Source: Halobacterium wangiae
Lineage (GTDB): Archaea > Halobacteriota > Halobacteria > Halobacteriales > Halobacteriaceae
Direction: 5' to 3'
Assembly (NCBI RefSeq): GCF_021249345.1
Contig: NZ_CP089588.1
Location: 3,038,001 to 3,102,000, forward strand
Length of the DNA stretch: 64,000 bases
The position numbers were made by a program, and so were the translations under genes. This document shows positions 8,481-17,155 of the stretch, in pieces (within the stretch, counting starts at the first letter, position 1; every line of letters starts with the position of its first letter). The notes under the pieces were generated by a model. That model did not search any database. It worked only from the letters and a program-made list of their open reading frames with translations, and was not told the DNA's origin.

Positions 8481-8861
8481 GTACGGAGCGATTCGCGTCG
8501 TGTCGGCTTCGACTGGACCGGCGACCGGACTGACGGACTCGCGTGCCACGGGCACGCTCCTGGCGGCGCTCGGCGAACGGTACTCCGTCTCGTGCCTCCC
8601 TGTGTCTCCATAGTTTCGTGCCCCTCTGCGGGGGGAGTGATAGCCGTGATAGCAACAATGTTATTTGGCCTGTATTGGGCGAAAGGAGCCGCTACGCCCC
8701 GGATTCAGCCGGATTTCGAACCGTGCCGAACTGGCCAGACCGACGCCGACGACAGGTAGGGTCCGTCTGCAAAGCGCGTGGCGCTGGCGGGACTGGAACT
8801 CTGAGACGCCCACGGGCGAACTGGCACAACACGCTTACCGCGCTTTGCCGTAGTTGGGTGC
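8481..8861. other. Divergent intergenic region
   Basis: A 381-base region between the Bat-type regulator (minus) and the DUF5789 gene (plus). It holds an AT-rich island at about 8654-8680 (AACAATGTTATTTGG), which may carry promoter elements for the regulator with a long leader, and a GCTTACCGC box near 8832-8840 about 25 bases before the plus-strand ATG. No gene is supported inside it. Confidence 0.45.
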
Positions 8862-9221
8862 ATGGCATCCGACGACGACGAACGGGAGTCCAGCACCTCC
8901 GGGAGCGACGTCAACCGCCAGCAGGGTGTCGAACTCGGCGAACTCGACGACGCCATCGCGGACCACGACTACCCGACCACGTCGACCGAGCTCGTCTCTG
9001 AGTACGGCGACTACGAGATCGACCTGCCGGGCGGCTCGCAGACCCTCGAGGAGGTTCTGGGCATCCTCGACCAGAACGACGAGCGCTTCGAGGAGCCCGA
9101 GGAGGCACGCCAGGCGATCTACAACCTGGTCGGGGCGGAAGCGGTCGGACGCGACCGGTACAGCGACCGCGGCGGCTCGACGCCGGACGAGGGAACGGAC
9201 AGCCAGGACGAGTCGTTCTGA
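8862..9221 (+). CDS. DUF5789-family acidic protein
   Basis: A 119-residue, very acidic protein. Residues 21-100 match the haloarchaeal DUF5789 layout: VELGELDDAIADHDYP, a short strand DYEIDLPGGSQTLEEVLGIL and a helix ending in GAEAVGRDRYSD. Both tails are low-complexity and negatively charged. The function of the family is not known; its size and conservation suggest a small regulatory or chaperone-like protein. A single gene with its own likely promoter. Confidence 0.72.
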   Translation: MASDDDERESSTSGSDVNRQQGVELGELDDAIADHDYPTTSTELVSEYGDYEIDLPGGSQTLEEVLGILDQNDERFEEPEEARQAIYNLVGAEAVGRDRYSDRGGSTPDEGTDSQDESF

Positions 9222-9336
9222 AGGATGGACGCCCTCCCGGAGCCGCGACGCGCTGCTGGCTCACCGACCCACCACATAAAGACCACGCAGTTGCAGCCCC
9301 CGGGGAAATGGGACGAGCAGCCCTAGGAGGTAGTGC

Positions 9337-9582
9337 ATGGATTCGAACGTGACGATAACGGAAGCGGAGAAGGGCAAGAAAGTTGTCAACCAGCACGGCG
9401 ACTCCATCGGTCGCGTCGTCGAGGTGGACAACGGGACCGCTCACGTCGATCCGGATCCGGACATCACGGACACGATCATGTCGAAGATCGGCTGGAGCAG
9501 CGACGACGAGGGCACCTACGCGCTCGAACCCCACGCCATCGACAGGATCACCGACGACGAGGTCCGCCTCGACCTGCAGTAA
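9337..9582 (+). CDS. PRC-barrel-like small protein
   Basis: An 81-residue protein with the PRC-barrel pattern: GKKVVNQHGDSIGRVVEVDNGTAHV (the beta turn with G..IG.V..V) and a short C-terminal part ending AIDRITDDEVRLDL. PRC barrels in haloarchaea are small adaptor domains, sometimes RNA- or protein-binding. It is followed by a T5 run that could end the transcript. The next gene downstream also begins with a similar beta-barrel segment. Confidence 0.72.
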   Translation: MDSNVTITEAEKGKKVVNQHGDSIGRVVEVDNGTAHVDPDPDITDTIMSKIGWSSDDEGTYALEPHAIDRITDDEVRLDLQ

Positions 9583-9605
9583 CGACCGCGACCCCACGAC
9601 GGTCC

Positions 9606-9610
9606 TTTTT
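9606..9610 (+). terminator. T-run, possible terminator
   Basis: A run of five T preceded by C/G-rich sequence, 24 bases after the stop of the PRC-barrel gene. Archaeal termination commonly uses such T stretches without a hairpin. This is a weak, short signal. Confidence 0.35.
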
Positions 9611-9744
9611 GTCAGCGCAGCTCGCGTCCCGTCGATGCCACAGGTCCGACGTCACCAGCGCCTGCGCTCGCGAACCCCCGACTGCAACCAACGCGCAGCC
9701 AGACCGACAGAGGGTTGATATGTACAGGACTGCTACGTCGTAGC

Positions 9745-10098
9745 ATGGGAGACTCGGGAGACGATCCACCTGAGACCGTCAGTATCGAGTCGGGCGACAC
9801 GGTGTACGACGACGACGGCCACGTCCTCGGCATCGTCGACGAGTTCACCGACGAGGGGTTCGGCGTCGAAGTCATCGAGGCCGGACCGGACGTGGAGATG
9901 GCCGAAGCACACGCCGAGAAGACGGACCACGGCGACGAGGACGAGGAGGACATCCCGGGCAAGGAGTTCGGCGAGGGCTACCTCATGTGGCGCTGCGAGG
10001 ACTGCGGTGAGATGGGGGACCTCGACGACGGCATCCCCGAAGAGTGTCCGAACTGCGGCGCGCCGAAAGAGCACATCCACATGGCCCAGGAGGACTGA
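9745..10098 (+). CDS. Rubredoxin-like zinc ribbon protein with PRC-type N-domain
   Basis: A 117-residue protein in two parts. Residues 10-50 look like a small beta barrel (SIESGDTVYDDDGHVLGIVDEF). Residues 82-112 are a rubredoxin-like ribbon with Cys pairs in WRCEDCG and ECPNCGAP, which should bind Zn or Fe, and the protein ends HIHMAQED. Such proteins are common in haloarchaea (DUF7130-like), with unknown partners. The ATG at 9745 is preferred over an upstream one in a Leu/Arg context. A TTGATATG box about 30 bases upstream fits a promoter. Confidence 0.75.
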   Translation: MGDSGDDPPETVSIESGDTVYDDDGHVLGIVDEFTDEGFGVEVIEAGPDVEMAEAHAEKTDHGDEDEEDIPGKEFGEGYLMWRCEDCGEMGDLDDGIPEECPNCGAPKEHIHMAQED

Positions 10099-10132
10099 CC
10101 GCGAGCACCCCCACTCTTCTCCGGGACGGCCG

Positions 10133-10816
10133 TCATTTACGAATCTCTCGTGACCGCTCCAGCGAGCGCCGCTTGTACCGGTGGATGTGCCGGTAGGCCG
10201 TCCGGAGCAGTCGCTGCGTGGGGCCGTTCCGCACTCTCGGCTCGACCCGGCCGTCCCGAATCGCGTCGACCACCGACTCGGGAGTCAACGTGTCCGCGTC
10301 GATGCGGGTGTACGCCCGCCCGGCCTCGAACGGGAAGTGGGCGTCGCTGCCCGCGACCACCGGGAGGCCGAGTTCGTCGCCGAGTTCCCGTATCTGTTCG
10401 GCGTTCTGCGGGTGTTTCCCACTGATTTCGACGGCGTCGAAGTCGGCCCCGCTCTCGTGGATGCTGCCGTGGCGGTAGGGGTGGGGGATAATGGCGGCGC
10501 AGTCCGCCGCGTGCGCGAGTTCGACCACCGCCCGGGGCGTGAGTTCGCCCGGTGGCGTCCGCGACGGCGGGTCGGGACCCACGACGAGCACGTGCCCGTC
10601 GGTCGTCGACACCTCGATGCCGGGGATGAACACCGGCGTCGTCGAGATGGCTCCGACGTCGGTGTAGTAGTCGTGGTTCGTCAGGGCGACACCGTCCATC
10701 CCCTGCAACCGGCTGGCCAGCGCCAGCAGGTTCGCGCCGAGCGGGTCGTAGCGCGTCGGCTCCCCCGCGGACCAGTGGAAGAAGCGAGTGTGTGCGTGGA
10801 GGTCTACGTCGAACAT
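10133..10816 (-). CDS. PHP-domain phosphoesterase
   Basis: A 227-residue protein of the polymerase and histidinol phosphatase (PHP) superfamily. Metal-binding motifs are in order: DLHAHT at residues 5-10, NHD near 47, HPYRHG near 111 and GSDAH near 155. This is a stand-alone metal-dependent phosphoesterase; the substrate cannot be read from sequence. The C-terminus is basic (YKRRSLERSREIRK). It lies just downstream of the lipid kinase-like gene on the same strand, with a 49-base gap, and may be co-transcribed with it. Confidence 0.85.
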   Translation of the reverse strand: MFDVDLHAHTRFFHWSAGEPTRYDPLGANLLALASRLQGMDGVALTNHDYYTDVGAISTTPVFIPGIEVSTTDGHVLVVGPDPPSRTPPGELTPRAVVELAHAADCAAIIPHPYRHGSIHESGADFDAVEISGKHPQNAEQIRELGDELGLPVVAGSDAHFPFEAGRAYTRIDADTLTPESVVDAIRDGRVEPRVRNGPTQRLLRTAYRHIHRYKRRSLERSREIRK

Positions 10817-10865
10817 CCGAGCACCTCCGTGTGGGTCGTGGCCGGACCCGGAACTGCGCTCGGAG

Positions 10866-11792
10866 TCATCGTCGGTCCGGGTCGGGGTCGTACCCCGCTC
10901 CCACGGCTACCTCGAGTGTTCCCGGGTCGGTGTACACCGACAGCGAGCGGTCCTGGACGATCTCGCCGTCGAGACTGAACCGCGTGGACTCCGAGTTCTG
11001 GAGCGCGATCTCGAGCGCCGGGGCCTGGAATCTGGTGACGTGGGGGGAGTCCCGTCCGAACAGCGTGCCCGCGACGGCCTCGCCCATCAGGTCGAGCGTC
11101 GACACGTCCTCGACGACGGTCACGTCGAAGCGACCGTCTTCGACGTTCGCCTGACTGTCCTCGCCCGGAACGAACCGGCGGGCGTTCCCGACCAGCACGA
11201 TCGCGGCGTCGCCCTCCCAGGCGGTCGTCTCCCGCCCGTTCTCGTAGACGTCCACGGAGAGGGGCAGCGAGTCGAACTGGCGGACCGAGCGCAACGTGGT
11301 GAGGACGTACGCGAGGACGCCGAGACGCTCTTTCATCTCGTCGGAGGTCTCGCCGCTCGACTCCGCGGTCAACCCCGCGACACAGGAGTTCACGAACAGG
11401 TGGTCGTCCGTCCGTCCGAGGTCGATGCGGCGTCGCTCGCCGTTCTCCAGGACGTCGAAGGCGTCGTCGATGCCGGTGACGTCGACGTTCCCGGCAAAGT
11501 TGTTCCCGGTCCCCGCCGGGATCACGCCGAGTGTCACCCTGTCGAGGGCGTCCGCGTCGTCGATGCCGCGCACTACCTCGTTGATGGTCCCGTCGCCGCC
11601 GGCCGCGACGACAGTCGACGCGCCGGCCGCCGCTGCCTCCCGTGCGAATTCGACAGCCTGTCCCTCCGCCGACGTCTCCCGTAGCGCGTACCCTCGTAGC
11701 TCCGCTCTGCTACGAATCGCGTCCACGTGCTGTCCGTTCCCGCTGTTCGGATTGACGATGACGACCGTCTCCGGTGAGTCGGTAGCTGACAT
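10866..11792 (-). CDS. YegS/diacylglycerol kinase-like lipid kinase
   Basis: A 308-residue kinase of the DAGK catalytic superfamily. NPNSGNG near residue 14, GGDGTINEVVRG near 65 (the nucleotide-binding GGDGT motif) and PAGTGNNFAG near 92 are all present. The C-terminal half carries the beta-sandwich substrate domain, with LDGEIVQ near the end. In halophilic archaea a lipid alcohol such as an archaeol precursor or sphingoid-like compound could be the acceptor, but this is inference. The start is the ATG at 11790-11792. Confidence 0.87.
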   Translation of the reverse strand: MSATDSPETVVIVNPNSGNGQHVDAIRSRAELRGYALRETSAEGQAVEFAREAAAAGASTVVAAGGDGTINEVVRGIDDADALDRVTLGVIPAGTGNNFAGNVDVTGIDDAFDVLENGERRRIDLGRTDDHLFVNSCVAGLTAESSGETSDEMKERLGVLAYVLTTLRSVRQFDSLPLSVDVYENGRETTAWEGDAAIVLVGNARRFVPGEDSQANVEDGRFDVTVVEDVSTLDLMGEAVAGTLFGRDSPHVTRFQAPALEIALQNSESTRFSLDGEIVQDRSLSVYTDPGTLEVAVGAGYDPDPDRR

Positions 11793-12132
11793 AGTGTGTA
11801 CACTGCCCCCGTCTCCCAGTGACCGGCCAGCAACGGAACAGACCCACTGCTCGCACGGGACTGGGAGCGTTCCTGCTGTGAGCGCTCCCCCACGGAGTCG
11901 CCTCTACCCACCCGTCGACTGCCGCGTGCTTTGTTATAGACGACGTACGAGCCAGGCAGATTCCGGAGCGTCGCGTGCACGAATCGCCGGGTCTATCGGC
12001 GTCTTCGGCACGGGTCCACCGTCGTCTTCGGCAGTGCCCGAGCCGCGGGCCCAACTGCAGTCCGGGGACGTTGCGAGAACGCCGAGCGAAACCGGGCACC
12101 GACGGCGGCGGTTCGGCCTCGGCGTCCGGCAC
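11793..12132. other. Intergenic region, no gene seen
   Basis: A 340-base gap between two minus-strand genes. It contains a TATA-like GTTATAGA at about 11932-11939 (GTCTATAAC on the minus strand), 140 bases before the kinase start, which might be its promoter with a long leader. The rest is GC-rich and featureless to my reading. Confidence 0.4.
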
Positions 12133-12960
12133 TCAGGCCTTGAGCCAGGATTGCTTCACTTCTTCGAGCGAGTCGCCGAGCTTCCGGCCCTTGTATCCGA
12201 AGATGTCCGGGTAGCCACACTCGGACATCAGGATGGGGTAGAACGGCTCGTCTGCGACCAGGTCCTCCCCGTCGACAGCTGCGAACACCGTCCCCTCGGG
12301 GACGTACTCGAAGTTCCTGACGTAGAGGTCGCCGACGGCGCCGGGTGCTTTGGGGACGGCCTCCGTCATGTGGAAGAAGTCCGGGTTGCCGCGAGGCGGG
12401 TCGCCCGGCAGCGCGCCGACGCGCTGGAGAAACGCCCTGGCCTGTCGTTCGGCAGCCTCGGCCGCCTCGTCGGTCCCCTGGATGCCGACCTCGATCTCCA
12501 CGAGACAGCCACACGTCGTGATCGTCCCCTCGTACACGCCCGAGTGGTCGACGACGTGAGGGAGTGGTAGCTCCGCGACGAGGTCGTACTCCGAGGGCTG
12601 TGAACGGTGGACGAGTCCGAACGGCTCCGGATGGGAGTGCGTGCCGTGTATCGACATCGTCGTGAGTTCCGCGACCCTGTCGCAGACCTCCGCGGCGATT
12701 CGCTGCTCCCGGTCGCCGTCCGGGTCGCCGGGGAACACGCGGTTGAGGTCCGAGTCGAGGAAGCGCTGGCCAGCCTCGACCGCGGCCGGGTTGGCGACGA
12801 CGAACATGACGCCTCGCTGGAGGTCGAGGTCGGCGTCCCGGAGGCGACGCACCGCGTGAACACCACCCGGTTCGTCGCCGTGAACACCGCCGATCACTGC
12901 GACCTCTGGCTCGCCCGGACCCGCTACCGTCACGTCCGGTGGGACGTACTCGTCGCTCAT
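12133..12960 (-). CDS. M14-family AspA/AstE-like deacylase
   Basis: A 275-residue zinc hydrolase of the succinylglutamate desuccinylase/aspartoacylase branch of M14. Zinc ligands are in GGVHGDEPGG (HxxE) near residue 26 and in SIHGTHSHPEPF near 104; DLNRVFPG near 70 is the substrate-binding DLNR motif. LVEIEVG near 153 carries the catalytic Glu. The C-terminal beta domain ends at KQSWLKA. It would remove an acyl or amino-acyl group from an amino acid. It is a separate paralogue of the longer M14 protein at 19 kb. It stands alone, so the substrate is open. Confidence 0.83.
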   Translation of the reverse strand: MSDEYVPPDVTVAGPGEPEVAVIGGVHGDEPGGVHAVRRLRDADLDLQRGVMFVVANPAAVEAGQRFLDSDLNRVFPGDPDGDREQRIAAEVCDRVAELTTMSIHGTHSHPEPFGLVHRSQPSEYDLVAELPLPHVVDHSGVYEGTITTCGCLVEIEVGIQGTDEAAEAAERQARAFLQRVGALPGDPPRGNPDFFHMTEAVPKAPGAVGDLYVRNFEYVPEGTVFAAVDGEDLVADEPFYPILMSECGYPDIFGYKGRKLGDSLEEVKQSWLKA

Positions 12961-13063
12961 CGTGCGAACTTCGGTACGGAGACGGGTGAACGCTTCGCCG
13001 CCGGTGTCCAGTGGCGGAACCGGCGTCGAGAACCAGTCGTCGCTGGAACGCCGGCCAGCCGTG

Positions 13064-13294
13064 TCAGAGGAAGAACGTGACCACGGCCAGCACCACGAAG
13101 ATGATGATGAGCCACTTGGCGATGTCCATGCTCAGCCCGGCGATTCCTCGCGAACCGAGGACCGCGGCGACGAGCGCGAGGATGAGGAAGAACACCGCCA
13201 GCGAGATGAGGTCTCCCCCGAACTGGAGCGGCGTTAGCTGACCGAACTGCGCGACTGTTCCCGCTTCCACCAGGGCTGCCGGTGTGAACGCCAT
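13064..13294 (-). CDS. DUF1328 small membrane protein
   Basis: A 76-residue protein with two hydrophobic helices: SLAVFFLILALVAAVLG with the GSRGIAGLS turn, and WLIIIFVVLAVVTFFL at the C-terminus. This is the DUF1328 (YtjA-like) pattern. The function is unknown. The ATG at 13292-13294 is preferred over an upstream start in a charged, non-conserved extension. Confidence 0.8.
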   Translation of the reverse strand: MAFTPAALVEAGTVAQFGQLTPLQFGGDLISLAVFFLILALVAAVLGSRGIAGLSMDIAKWLIIIFVVLAVVTFFL

Positions 13295-13355
13295 GCGAAG
13301 ACGAACGTCGTACGAACACTTAGTTAACTGATGCATAGATTCCCGGGGTAGAGAG

Positions 13356-14246
13356 TCACTCGGGCCCCTCGACAGTTATCCGGCCACTGAGCAGGTGTTC
13401 CGGCGCCGGACTGATCGTGATCTCCTCGTCCTCCAGACGGGCTCTGAGTGCTCGTGCGTACGCCGACCGGATGTCGACGACGTCCCCCGGACGCGGGCGC
13501 TCTACCCAGTAGTGGACGCGGACGACGACGACGCCGTCCTCGAACTCGTCGACGTAGGCGCTCGGCGGTGGGTCGTCGAGGACCTCCTCGAGGCCCGCCG
13601 CGACCGCGGTGACGTGGCGGATGACGTCGGCCACGTCCTCCTCGTAATCGACGGTGACGCGCTCGACGATCCGGTGTTTGGCCCGACCGTACGGGCGAAC
13701 GATAGCGTCACTCGTCAGCGCCGTGTTCGGCACCGTGACGAGTTCCCCGTTCAGCGTCTCGATGCGGGTCGCCCGGAGCTGGATCGACTGGACGGTGCCC
13801 TGGTAGTCGTTCCACTCGATGTAGTTGCCGACGCTGAACTCGGGGTCGAAGACGAGCACGAGTCCGCTGACGAGCGACCCGATGACCGACTGGGCAGCGA
13901 CCCCGATGGCGAGCGTCGCCGCGGCGACGACGACCGCCGAGTCGCCGAGGATGTGTCCGTACCCCGCGACCACTGCCCCGACGAGCGAGGCGACGACGAG
14001 GACGACGAGACGGACGTACCGGGTAATCGCTTCCTGGATGGTGGGGTCGTTGCGGTTCCGGCGGCGGACAATCCGGGCGAGGAGCGGTTCGACGACGACC
14101 CAGCCGACGACGGCGACGACGACGAAACCCAGGAGGAACCACGCGATCTGGACGACGAGCGGCACCAGCTCGACCAGTTCGTCCGGACCGCTGCCTGGGG
14201 TGGTCGTCGCGGGCTCTGGGACGAGGCGGTGGCCGAGAACGGACAT
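13356..14246 (-). CDS. MscS-family mechanosensitive channel
   Basis: A 296-residue small-conductance mechanosensitive channel. Three N-terminal helices are followed by the pore helix with AIGVAAQSVIGSLVSGLVLVF (about residues 128-148), then the beta domain VGNYIEWNDYQGTVQSIQLRATRIETLNGELVTVPN, the classical MscS middle domain. The alpha/beta C-terminal domain ends at GRITVEGPE. Such channels release solutes on hypo-osmotic shock, which fits a halophile. The start is the ATG at 14244-14246. A TTATGTGG box at about 14288 may be its promoter. Confidence 0.9.
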   Translation of the reverse strand: MSVLGHRLVPEPATTTPGSGPDELVELVPLVVQIAWFLLGFVVVAVVGWVVVEPLLARIVRRRNRNDPTIQEAITRYVRLVVLVVASLVGAVVAGYGHILGDSAVVVAAATLAIGVAAQSVIGSLVSGLVLVFDPEFSVGNYIEWNDYQGTVQSIQLRATRIETLNGELVTVPNTALTSDAIVRPYGRAKHRIVERVTVDYEEDVADVIRHVTAVAAGLEEVLDDPPPSAYVDEFEDGVVVVRVHYWVERPRPGDVVDIRSAYARALRARLEDEEITISPAPEHLLSGRITVEGPE

Positions 14247-14384
14247 GTACGGTGCCCTGCTCCGTGGATACCCCCCGTAGTCCAATGTTATGTGGGCCGT
14301 ACGGCGGCGACGGTCGTCGCGGCGAACCACTCGTCGGTCTCCCGACTGAGGCCGAGAACCCGCAGTAGCTCACACGTCACACAC

Positions 14385-14393
14385 TTCTATACG
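14385..14393 (+). promoter_or_regulatory. TATA box of the ferritin-like gene
   Basis: TTCTATACG lies 23-31 bases before the ATG at 14416, the normal archaeal TATA-to-start distance for a leaderless or nearly leaderless transcript. Confidence 0.5.
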
Positions 14394-14415
14394 TCTCGTC
14401 TACGTACTGTCCAGT

Positions 14416-14871
14416 ATGACCAACGAAGAGGTCACTCGACTGCTGAAGAAGGCGTACGGCGACGAGATCGAGACCGTGATGAACTACCTCACGAACTCGA
14501 TCGTCCTCGACGGTGTGCGCGCCGAGGAGATCAAGGAGTCGCTGAAGGTCGACATCCAGGAGGAACTCGGGCACGCCGAACAGCTCGGCGAACGGCTCAA
14601 GCAACTCGAGGAAGCGCCGCCCGCCTCCGCCGAGTTCGAGGCCCACCAGCACTCCCTCCAGCCGCCGGAGGACACGACGGACGTACCCTCGGTCATCGAA
14701 GGAGTACTCGAGGCCGAGGAGGGCGCCATCGAGACGTACCGGGCGCTCATCAACGCTGCGACGGACGCCGACGACCCGGTGACGGAGGACCTCGCGGTGA
14801 CCATCCTCGCGGACGAGGAAGCCCACCGCACCGAGTTCCGCGGCTTCCGGAAGGAGTACGTCAAGGACTGA
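14416..14871 (+). CDS. Ferritin-like diiron protein
   Basis: A 151-residue four-helix protein. The helices carry paired carboxylate/His motifs: DEIETVMNYLTNS, QEELGHAEQL (ExxH), EEGAIETYRALI and DEEAHRTEFRGF (ExxH). Together these make a ferritin-like diiron centre, as in bacterioferritin and Dps-like haloarchaeal proteins. It probably stores iron or protects against peroxide; the exact subfamily is uncertain. It has its own TATA box and a T5 run 15 bases after its stop. Confidence 0.82.
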   Translation: MTNEEVTRLLKKAYGDEIETVMNYLTNSIVLDGVRAEEIKESLKVDIQEELGHAEQLGERLKQLEEAPPASAEFEAHQHSLQPPEDTTDVPSVIEGVLEAEEGAIETYRALINAATDADDPVTEDLAVTILADEEAHRTEFRGFRKEYVKD

Positions 14872-14885
14872 CGGCTATCGCGCGC

Positions 14886-14890
14886 TTTTT
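14886..14890 (+). terminator. T-run after the ferritin-like gene
   Basis: Five T after a GCGCGC run, 15 bases beyond the stop. A possible archaeal terminator; weak but well placed. Confidence 0.4.
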
Positions 14891-14914
14891 GAGCCGCGTT
14901 CACCTGCGGTCGGT

Positions 14915-15109
14915 ATGAACGTGGCTTTCGTCGTCGCCGCGACGCTCACCGGCCTGTTCGTCGGTGCCGTGTTCGCATCGCTGCGCATCCCGATTCCCGC
15001 GCCACCGAACCTCGCGGGCGTCATGGGCGTCGTCGGCATCTGGCTGGGTTACCGACTCGTCAGACACCTGGGCGTCGGTATCGACGTCGTGGACGTACTC
15101 GGCCTGTAA
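14915..15109 (+). CDS. XapX-domain small membrane protein
   Basis: A 64-residue protein with two hydrophobic helices joined by LRIPIPAPPNLAGVMGVVGI, the PAP...G..G.... signature of the XapX family. No function has been assigned to the family. It has its own start, 43 bases after the ferritin-like gene and behind the T-run, so it is probably transcribed separately or by readthrough. Confidence 0.8.
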   Translation: MNVAFVVAATLTGLFVGAVFASLRIPIPAPPNLAGVMGVVGIWLGYRLVRHLGVGIDVVDVLGL

Positions 15110-15298
15110 GCGGTGGTCGACGCTCGACGCGTCGGAGTAACGGGGCTGGCAGACGGCGCGCTGGACGTTCGCAGGCCACTGCACCGTCGGTTTCGCGTTC
15201 GCGGCCTGCGGTGGACGTCAGGTCACGCGGCGAGTTGGCCGCGCTCTCACTGATAAAGATACGCGACGAGAGAACGGGGGTGAACGGCTACAGCGCGG

Positions 15299-17152
15299 TC
15301 AGTACGAGCGCTCCTTCGGCTCGTACGTGCCCTCGTCACCTTCGAGGAGGACCGGACGGTACCAGAGTTCGGGCTCGCCGTCGTTCCACGAGACGAGCGT
15401 GTGCTTGAGGTACTCGTCGTCCTTGCGCTCCTGGTGTTCCGCGCGCCAGTGCGCGCCGCGGAACTCCTCGCGTGCGAGCGCACCCATCGCGATGGCCTCC
15501 GCGACGTCGAGGAGGTTCCGCGTCTCGATGGTGTGCTGGAGGTCGGTGTTGAACGTCCGGGACTTGTCCCCGACGTAGACGTCCTGATAGCGCTCGCGGG
15601 CCTGCTGGATGTCCCGGAGCGCCTGCTCCAGCCCCTCCTCCTCCCGGAACACGTTGACGTTCTCCGTCATCGTCTCCTGGAGGTTCGCGCGCACGTCGGC
15701 GTGGTTGACGCCGTCCTCGCGTTCGAGCAGCGTCTCGATGCGCTCGGCTTCCGCGTCGCGTGTCGCCTGCACGACCGACTCGGGGTCGCTCGATGCGACG
15801 CCGCCCTCGACGCTCGGCCCGCCGTCCGCGGCGGGCTCCACTGCCCCTTCACCGCTGTCCGGGGCGCCCACGGGAACGCCGAGTTCCTCGCGTTCGGCGT
15901 CGTCGTACGGTCCCGTCTCGATCTTCGGCTCGGGCATGTCGGCGCCCGCGGCGTGTCGCCCCGCACGCGCACCGAACACGATGAGTTCGGGCAGCGCGTT
16001 GCCGCCGAGACGGTTCGCACCGTGGAGGCTCACGCAGGCACACTCGCCGACCGCGTAGAGGTCCGAGATACAGGTCTCGCCGTGCTCGTTGACCTCGATG
16101 CCGCCCATCGCGTAGTGCTGGCCCGGCTTGACCGGCATCGGTTCGGTGAGCCCGTCGACGCCCTCGAAGTCCCGCGCGAGGTGGAGGATGTTCTCCAGGC
16201 GGTCGGTGATACGCTCCTCGCCGAGGTGGCGCATGTCGAGGTAGACGTACTCGTCCTCGACGCCGCGGCCCTCGGCGATCTCGGTGAGTTCGGCGCGAGC
16301 GACGACGTCGCGGGAGGCGAGTTCGCCGTCGTTGGTCGCGTAGCCGTACTCGAACATGAACCGCTCGCCCTCGGAGTTGTAGAGGATGCCACCTTCCCCG
16401 CGCACGCCCTCGCTGATGAGGACGCCAGTGGAGGGGAGTGTCGTCGGGTGGAACTGCACCATCTCCATGTCCTCCATCGGGACGCCGGCGCGGTAGGCGA
16501 TGGCGACGCCGTCACCGGTGTTGGCGACGGCGTTCGTCGTGTGGTCGTACGCCTGGCCGGGGCCACCCGTCGCGAGGATGACGCCGTCGCGAGCGCGGAA
16601 GCCCGCGATATCGCCGCTCTGGACGTCCCAGGCGACGACGCCGTGGCACTCGCGGTCGTTCGGGTCGTCCTCGCCAGTGACCGCGAGCTGGCTGACGTAC
16701 CACTCGTCGTACACCTCGATGCCCCGCTTCACGACCTGCTGGTACAGCGTGTGGAGCATGTGGTGGCCGGTCTCGGCACCGGCGTACGTCGTCCGCGGGA
16801 AGGATAGTCCGCCGAACGGCCGCTGACTGACCGTCCCGTCCTCCTCGCGGGAGAACGGCATCCCCCAGTGCTCCAGCTGGATGACCTCCTCGGGAGCGTC
16901 CTGTGCGAAGGAGTCGACGGCCGGAGCGTCGCCGAGGTAGTCCGACCCCTTCATCGTGTCGTACGCGTGGTCCTGCCACGAGTCCCCCTCGCGGAGCGCG
17001 GCGTTGATGCCGCCCTCCGCAGCGCCCGTGTGCGAGCGCACCGGGTGGAGTTTCGTGACGATCGCTACGTCTGCGCCTTCCTCGTCGGCAGCGATGGCTG
17101 CGCGGAGCCCCGCACCGCCACCACCGACGACGATTACGTCGTGTTCGTACAT
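15299..17152 (-). CDS. sdhA: Succinate dehydrogenase flavoprotein subunit
   Basis: A 617-residue SdhA that oxidises succinate to fumarate on the cytoplasmic face of complex II. FAD-binding VVGGGGAGLRAA is at residues 8-19 and the flavinylated His is H41 in SHTGAAEGG. The catalytic region includes HGANRLGGNALPEL. An acidic, Pro/Gly-rich insert of about 40 residues lies between the FAD domain and the helical C-terminal domain (around residues 415-455), as seen in several haloarchaea. It is the last gene of sdhCDBA, 3 bases after sdhB. Confidence 0.97.
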   Translation of the reverse strand: MYEHDVIVVGGGGAGLRAAIAADEEGADVAIVTKLHPVRSHTGAAEGGINAALREGDSWQDHAYDTMKGSDYLGDAPAVDSFAQDAPEEVIQLEHWGMPFSREEDGTVSQRPFGGLSFPRTTYAGAETGHHMLHTLYQQVVKRGIEVYDEWYVSQLAVTGEDDPNDRECHGVVAWDVQSGDIAGFRARDGVILATGGPGQAYDHTTNAVANTGDGVAIAYRAGVPMEDMEMVQFHPTTLPSTGVLISEGVRGEGGILYNSEGERFMFEYGYATNDGELASRDVVARAELTEIAEGRGVEDEYVYLDMRHLGEERITDRLENILHLARDFEGVDGLTEPMPVKPGQHYAMGGIEVNEHGETCISDLYAVGECACVSLHGANRLGGNALPELIVFGARAGRHAAGADMPEPKIETGPYDDAEREELGVPVGAPDSGEGAVEPAADGGPSVEGGVASSDPESVVQATRDAEAERIETLLEREDGVNHADVRANLQETMTENVNVFREEEGLEQALRDIQQARERYQDVYVGDKSRTFNTDLQHTIETRNLLDVAEAIAMGALAREEFRGAHWRAEHQERKDDEYLKHTLVSWNDGEPELWYRPVLLEGDEGTYEPKERSY

Positions 17153-17155
17153 GTT